Assembly (NCBI GenBank): GCA_947457325.1
Contig: CANGVU010000025.1
Location: 1 to 9,139 of the forward strand
From: Flavobacteriales bacterium
Lineage (GTDB): Bacteria > Bacteroidota > Bacteroidia > Flavobacteriales_D > Sanyastnellaceae
Reading direction: 5' to 3'
Length of the DNA stretch: 9,139 nucleotides
Position 1 is the stretch's first letter. Every line of letters begins with the position of its first letter. The notes under the pieces were generated by a model that did not search any database, was not told the origin of the DNA, and saw only the letters and a list, made by a program, of their open reading frames with translations. This document shows, in pieces, positions 6,695 to 9,139 of the stretch. A program made the translations under genes and the position numbers.

Positions 6695-7725
6695 TAATTG
6701 GGGTCATCCAAATATCTGCGGAGTCCTTCCCTACCCGCTTTGATAAACAACGCCTTTTCTTCTTTGGAAAGGCGTTTTACTTTTGGACCAATGCCACAAT
6801 CACTAATGCTTACCGTTCTTTCCCAATCAAAGGGAGCTAGGATAAAACGATTGAGGTTTTCCTTCATCAAGTAATAAACGGATCCAATCAAATCTTTGGT
6901 TGAATGAACCGAATAATACAGAGGTAACTTGGATTTGGTTCTGTCTACCTGAATTTGGTAATCACTGTCTATTCTAAAGCCAATGGTTTTTTTGGCTTGT
7001 GTTTCATATTTGGTTGAGTCATCAAAAATCCAAATCGGGAAATTGGAAAGGAAACCGCCATCCAAAAGGACATGGTCATGGTCCTGATAATTTCTAACAT
7101 CCTGAGGCTCTCCTTTGTCATTGATGATTAGAGGTTCAAAGTACAATGGAACCGCCATTGAAGCTCGAACGGCGTCAACCACCCGCATATTGGGATAAGT
7201 TTGAACGCTGAAATACTCCACTTTTTGATGATTCATGCAAGTGGCAGTGATAACCAATGTTTTGAAAATTGGATTTTCTTTGGTCAAGCTTTCCAACTCT
7301 GAAAATGTGATGTTGGCATTTCCAACTTTGGCAGCGATACAATTTTCCATCCATCGGGTGAATTTCTTGCCTCTGTAATATCCCATTCTTCTGAAAAGAC
7401 GCAATGTTCCACCAATGAAAAATCCACCTCCATCATTGAACTTGGCAAAGTTGGTATTGCCAATCATTTCAAATATTTCTTGGGGTGTATATCCAACGGA
7501 CAATAAAGTCGCTGTAATGGCGCCTGAGGAAGTTCCTGCGACACGTTGAATGGGCTGTAGCATTTTTCTTTCATCCAATTCCATGAGCGCGCCGCAATAA
7601 GCCAAGCCTCGAATTCCGGCCCCTTCAAAAACCAAGTTTTCGTAACGGATTGAATCCAAACCCTTCTGAGCCATTGTCAATTGCACAAAGAGAATTCCAA
7701 GAGTGATGAGTATTTTTGATTTCAT
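6688..7725 (-). CDS. Exported patatin-like phospholipase/acyl hydrolase
   Basis: This 345-residue protein has a signal peptide (MKSKILITLGILFVQLTMAQ) and then a patatin domain. The glycine-rich oxyanion-hole loop is GAGIRG (residues 35-40). The nucleophile elbow is GTSSG (64-68), with Ser66 as the catalytic serine. The dyad aspartate is Asp222 in VLLDGGFLSNFP. All catalytic parts of the Ser-Asp dyad are present, so it should be active on lipid acyl esters, probably in the periplasm or outer envelope. No C-terminal surface barrel or T9SS domain is visible. The frame stays open 43 codons further upstream, but that extension lies within fdhD and would bury the signal peptide. ATG 7725 is therefore chosen; it overlaps the fdhD stop as ATGA, which suggests translational coupling. 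The physiological substrate cannot be told from sequence. Its stop overlaps the end of the convergent + strand gene. Confidence 0.9.
   Translation of the reverse strand: MKSKILITLGILFVQLTMAQKGLDSIRYENLVFEGAGIRGLAYCGALMELDERKMLQPIQRVAGTSSGAITATLLSVGYTPQEIFEMIGNTNFAKFNDGGGFFIGGTLRLFRRMGYYRGKKFTRWMENCIAAKVGNANITFSELESLTKENPIFKTLVITATCMNHQKVEYFSVQTYPNMRVVDAVRASMAVPLYFEPLIINDKGEPQDVRNYQDHDHVLLDGGFLSNFPIWIFDDSTKYETQAKKTIGFRIDSDYQIQVDRTKSKLPLYYSVHSTKDLIGSVYYLMKENLNRFILAPFDWERTVSISDCGIGPKVKRLSKEEKALFIKAGREGLRRYLDDPNYQ
6749..6778 (+). terminator. Candidate intrinsic terminator inside the convergent gene
   Basis: The arms AACGCCTTT (6749-6757) and AAAGGCGTT (6768-6776) pair perfectly over 9 bp around a 10-base loop and are followed by further T residues, giving GCGTTTTAC. 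It lies about 55 bases after the stop of the choice-of-anchor B gene and would end that + strand transcript. It lies wholly within the 3' coding part of the patatin gene on the other strand (codons for RLSKEEKAL). On the - strand the trailing T run is weaker. It could be a coding coincidence. Confidence 0.45.
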
Positions 7726-8474
7726 GCGTATTGTGTTTGTCTTCCTTCTCTGCAGAATCCCCAAAGGTGAATTCCCCATTCCTTTGCAAAATCTACAGCC
7801 AAAGAACTTGGAGCAGAAACTGCTGCGATGTTGGGGATTTTGGCTTTGAAGCATTTGACAATGATTTCATATGAAATTCTGCCACTAACCAAAAGCCATT
7901 TACCCTGCTTTGTTTTTTTTTGTATCATCAAGTCACCAATGCATTTGTCCACTGCGTTGTGTCGACCGATGTCCTCGTGAATACAAAGCAAGTTCTCATT
8001 TTCATCAAATATTGCGGCGGCATGCAATCCTCCAGAAGCTTGAAAAGCCTGTTGGTGGTTGTACATTTTCTCCAACCCTTTCTCAATATTAAAAGCATGA
8101 TCGTTTTCTTGAAGGACTTCTCCTTGCGGAATAGCCCAATCCGTTTTGCCGCATATTCCGCAAGCAGAAATGCTCATGAGCGAACGTTTATTGGATAGTG
8201 AAAATGTCGAAGGGTCTAAATGAAAATTGACGCGTGATTCATTTTGACCAACTTCCATTTCGTGTGCTGGTATGGTCAATGAATTCAATGGCAATAGGCC
8301 TTCAGTGATGAGCAATCCCAGCGCCAGTTCCAATTCATGACCGGGAGATTGCATGGTAACTGTGAAAGGTTCCTTATTAATAGAAATGATGAAAGGTGAT
8401 TCCACCACCAGGGCATCTTGCACTGGGATTGAATCACCTTTCAAGTTTTTAATTCCTGGATAGGATCTAATCAT
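7722..8474 (-). CDS. fdhD: Formate dehydrogenase accessory sulfurtransferase FdhD
   Basis: The 250-residue product matches the FdhD/NarQ family. FdhD passes sulfur from a cysteine desulfurase to the molybdenum bis-MGD cofactor of formate dehydrogenase in the cytoplasm. Visible hallmarks are PFTVTMQSPGHELELALGLLITEG (37-59, described by its key residues PG, EL and LGLL.TEG), the redox/sulfur-carrier motif CGIC (Cys105 and Cys108), SGGLHAA (147-153), HEDIGRHNAVDK (166-177) and SGRISYEIIVK (197-207). The length is normal for the family. ATG 8474 is three bases after the stop of the upstream barrel-like gene, and the 3' end overlaps the patatin start as ATGA, so it is the middle gene of a tight series. 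No formate dehydrogenase, molybdopterin or MGD gene is in this window; such partners could lie to the right, beyond the window edge. Confidence 0.95.
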   Translation of the reverse strand: MIRSYPGIKNLKGDSIPVQDALVVESPFIISINKEPFTVTMQSPGHELELALGLLITEGLLPLNSLTIPAHEMEVGQNESRVNFHLDPSTFSLSNKRSLMSISACGICGKTDWAIPQGEVLQENDHAFNIEKGLEKMYNHQQAFQASGGLHAAAIFDENENLLCIHEDIGRHNAVDKCIGDLMIQKKTKQGKWLLVSGRISYEIIVKCFKAKIPNIAAVSAPSSLAVDFAKEWGIHLWGFCREGRQTQYA

Positions 8475-8477
8475 GCA

Positions 8478-9139
8478 TTATTTGCCATAACGCTTTTCAG
8501 CCAATTCCAAGGCTTTGTGCAAGTTCACTACTTTACCTGTTTTGGATAGACGGCCAAAAGTATTCCAGCCATCCAAAGTGTAGTTCAAAGTCAATTGATG
8601 GTGCAAATAACTGGCTCCATTATCAATGTCTGACAATCCCCATTTGGCTTGAGTTTGAGCAGCAATGGACCATGCTCTGTTTAGGTTGTACTGTAAACCA
8701 ACACCTGTGTTGATGGTCAATGTCTTGTCAAATTGACCTGCGCTTCTTGTTGTGTAGCCCAAACCTTGAACAGAAACAATATTGAAGTTTTTCTTGGCGC
8801 CCAAGCTTGCCATGATGTATTGTGTGTTCAAGTCAAAAGCACGGAATTGATTTGTCTCTTTGTTTTCCTTACCATTCAATGAACCTGCATTGTAAGAAGT
8901 AGCAGCAATAGAAATTTCCCAAGACCAATTGGCATTGAACTCTTGGTTCATTCTAAATTGAGAAGGTATGATGCCGTAGCTCCATCCGTTGTTGATGTCC
9001 AAAAGATTTTCGTATTTCTTACCGTCATCGTCAATTGCTGCAAATCCGATGCTATATGTTCTTCTGTGCTGGCTGAACAATAATCTCTTGAAACCTGTTG
9101 GTTTTTGTTCCTCTGTCAATTGAGGCAATGCCAAACGAC
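8478..9139 (-). CDS. Outer-membrane beta-barrel-like protein, C-terminal part (5' end outside window)
   Basis: The frame is open from the right edge of the window to a TAA at 8480-8478, showing 219 complete codons. No ATG start is convincing: a TTG at 9134 could be read as a start but lies only two codons from the edge, so the gene is treated as truncated. The protein shows alternating hydrophobic/polar strands with aromatic girdle residues, for example WSWEISIAATSY, INTGVGLQYNL, WSIAAQTQAKWGL and HHQLTLNYTL. This is typical of an outer-membrane barrel. The early part (DINNGWSYGIIPSQFRMN) loosely resembles the N-terminal barrels of flavobacterial OmpA-like proteins, but no OmpA peptidoglycan-binding domain follows. 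The last strand is followed by about 28 basic, helix-prone residues ending LHKALELAEKRYGK, so the usual aromatic end of a barrel is not at the terminus. It precedes fdhD by three bases. The specific function is unknown. Confidence 0.65.
   Translation of the reverse strand, partial: RLALPQLTEEQKPTGFKRLLFSQHRRTYSIGFAAIDDDGKKYENLLDINNGWSYGIIPSQFRMNQEFNANWSWEISIAATSYNAGSLNGKENKETNQFRAFDLNTQYIMASLGAKKNFNIVSVQGLGYTTRSAGQFDKTLTINTGVGLQYNLNRAWSIAAQTQAKWGLSDIDNGASYLHHQLTLNYTLDGWNTFGRLSKTGKVVNLHKALELAEKRYGK

Noticed and set aside
7726..7854. A 43-codon upstream extension of the patatin frame starting at ATG 7854
   Set aside because: It lies wholly inside fdhD in another frame, has no patatin similarity, and would place the clear signal peptide internally. 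ATG 7725 with the ATGA overlap is the better start.
8555..8589. Possible internal promoter for fdhD (TTTG and TACTTTTG on the - strand, 23-base spacing)
   Set aside because: It matches the consensus, but such short motifs are expected several times by chance in 9 kb and it lies in the coding region of the upstream gene with only three bases between genes.
9132..9134. TTG at 9134 as the start of the barrel-like gene
   Set aside because: The frame is open to the window edge, TTG starts are uncommon and no signal peptide follows, so the gene is more simply cut by the edge.

Overview
The window looks like a chromosomal segment of a Bacteroidota bacterium, probably from the Flavobacteriales. The evidence is that two secreted proteins carry the two kinds of type IX secretion system (T9SS) C-terminal sorting domain. 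One of them has SprB-type repeats. Signal peptides often end in Ala-Gln or Gly-Gln, the base composition is moderately AT-rich, Shine-Dalgarno sequences are weak or absent, and possible promoters follow the Bacteroidota TTTG / TAnnTTTG pattern. The genus cannot be fixed from the sequence alone.

Left end (1-885, + strand): the last 42 codons of the ribosome-assembly GTPase Era, then three bases later a complete ispE, the kinase of the MEP isoprenoid pathway. These are core housekeeping genes and probably one transcript.

Middle (882-6694): a secreted-protein locus. On the - strand a small exported protein of unknown function (4254-4631) precedes, by six bases, a 1121-residue modular adhesin-like protein. 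That protein has eight SprB-type repeats, a PKD-like domain and a gliding-motility/T9SS type B C-terminus. Diverging from them on the + strand is a 657-residue choice-of-anchor B (LVIVD-repeat) protein with a T9SS type A C-terminus. The 89 bases between the divergent genes hold a perfect 9-bp dyad flanked by promoter-like elements facing both ways, which suggests joint control.

Right end (6688-9139, - strand): a tight three-gene series transcribed leftward. It starts with a truncated outer-membrane beta-barrel-like protein, then fdhD (formate dehydrogenase sulfur-carrier/sulfurtransferase), then an exported patatin-like lipase. The gaps are +3 bases and then a 4-base ATGA overlap. No formate dehydrogenase is present in the window.

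Both convergent junctions (882-885 and 6688-6694) overlap at the stop codons. Any terminators must therefore lie inside the opposing gene, and one good candidate hairpin (6749-6776) does. There are no RNA genes, mobile elements or CRISPR arrays that I can see, and no gene-free stretch longer than 89 bases. I see no clearly new multi-gene system. The most interesting parts are the divergent T9SS cargo locus with its dyad and the coupled fdhD-patatin pair.
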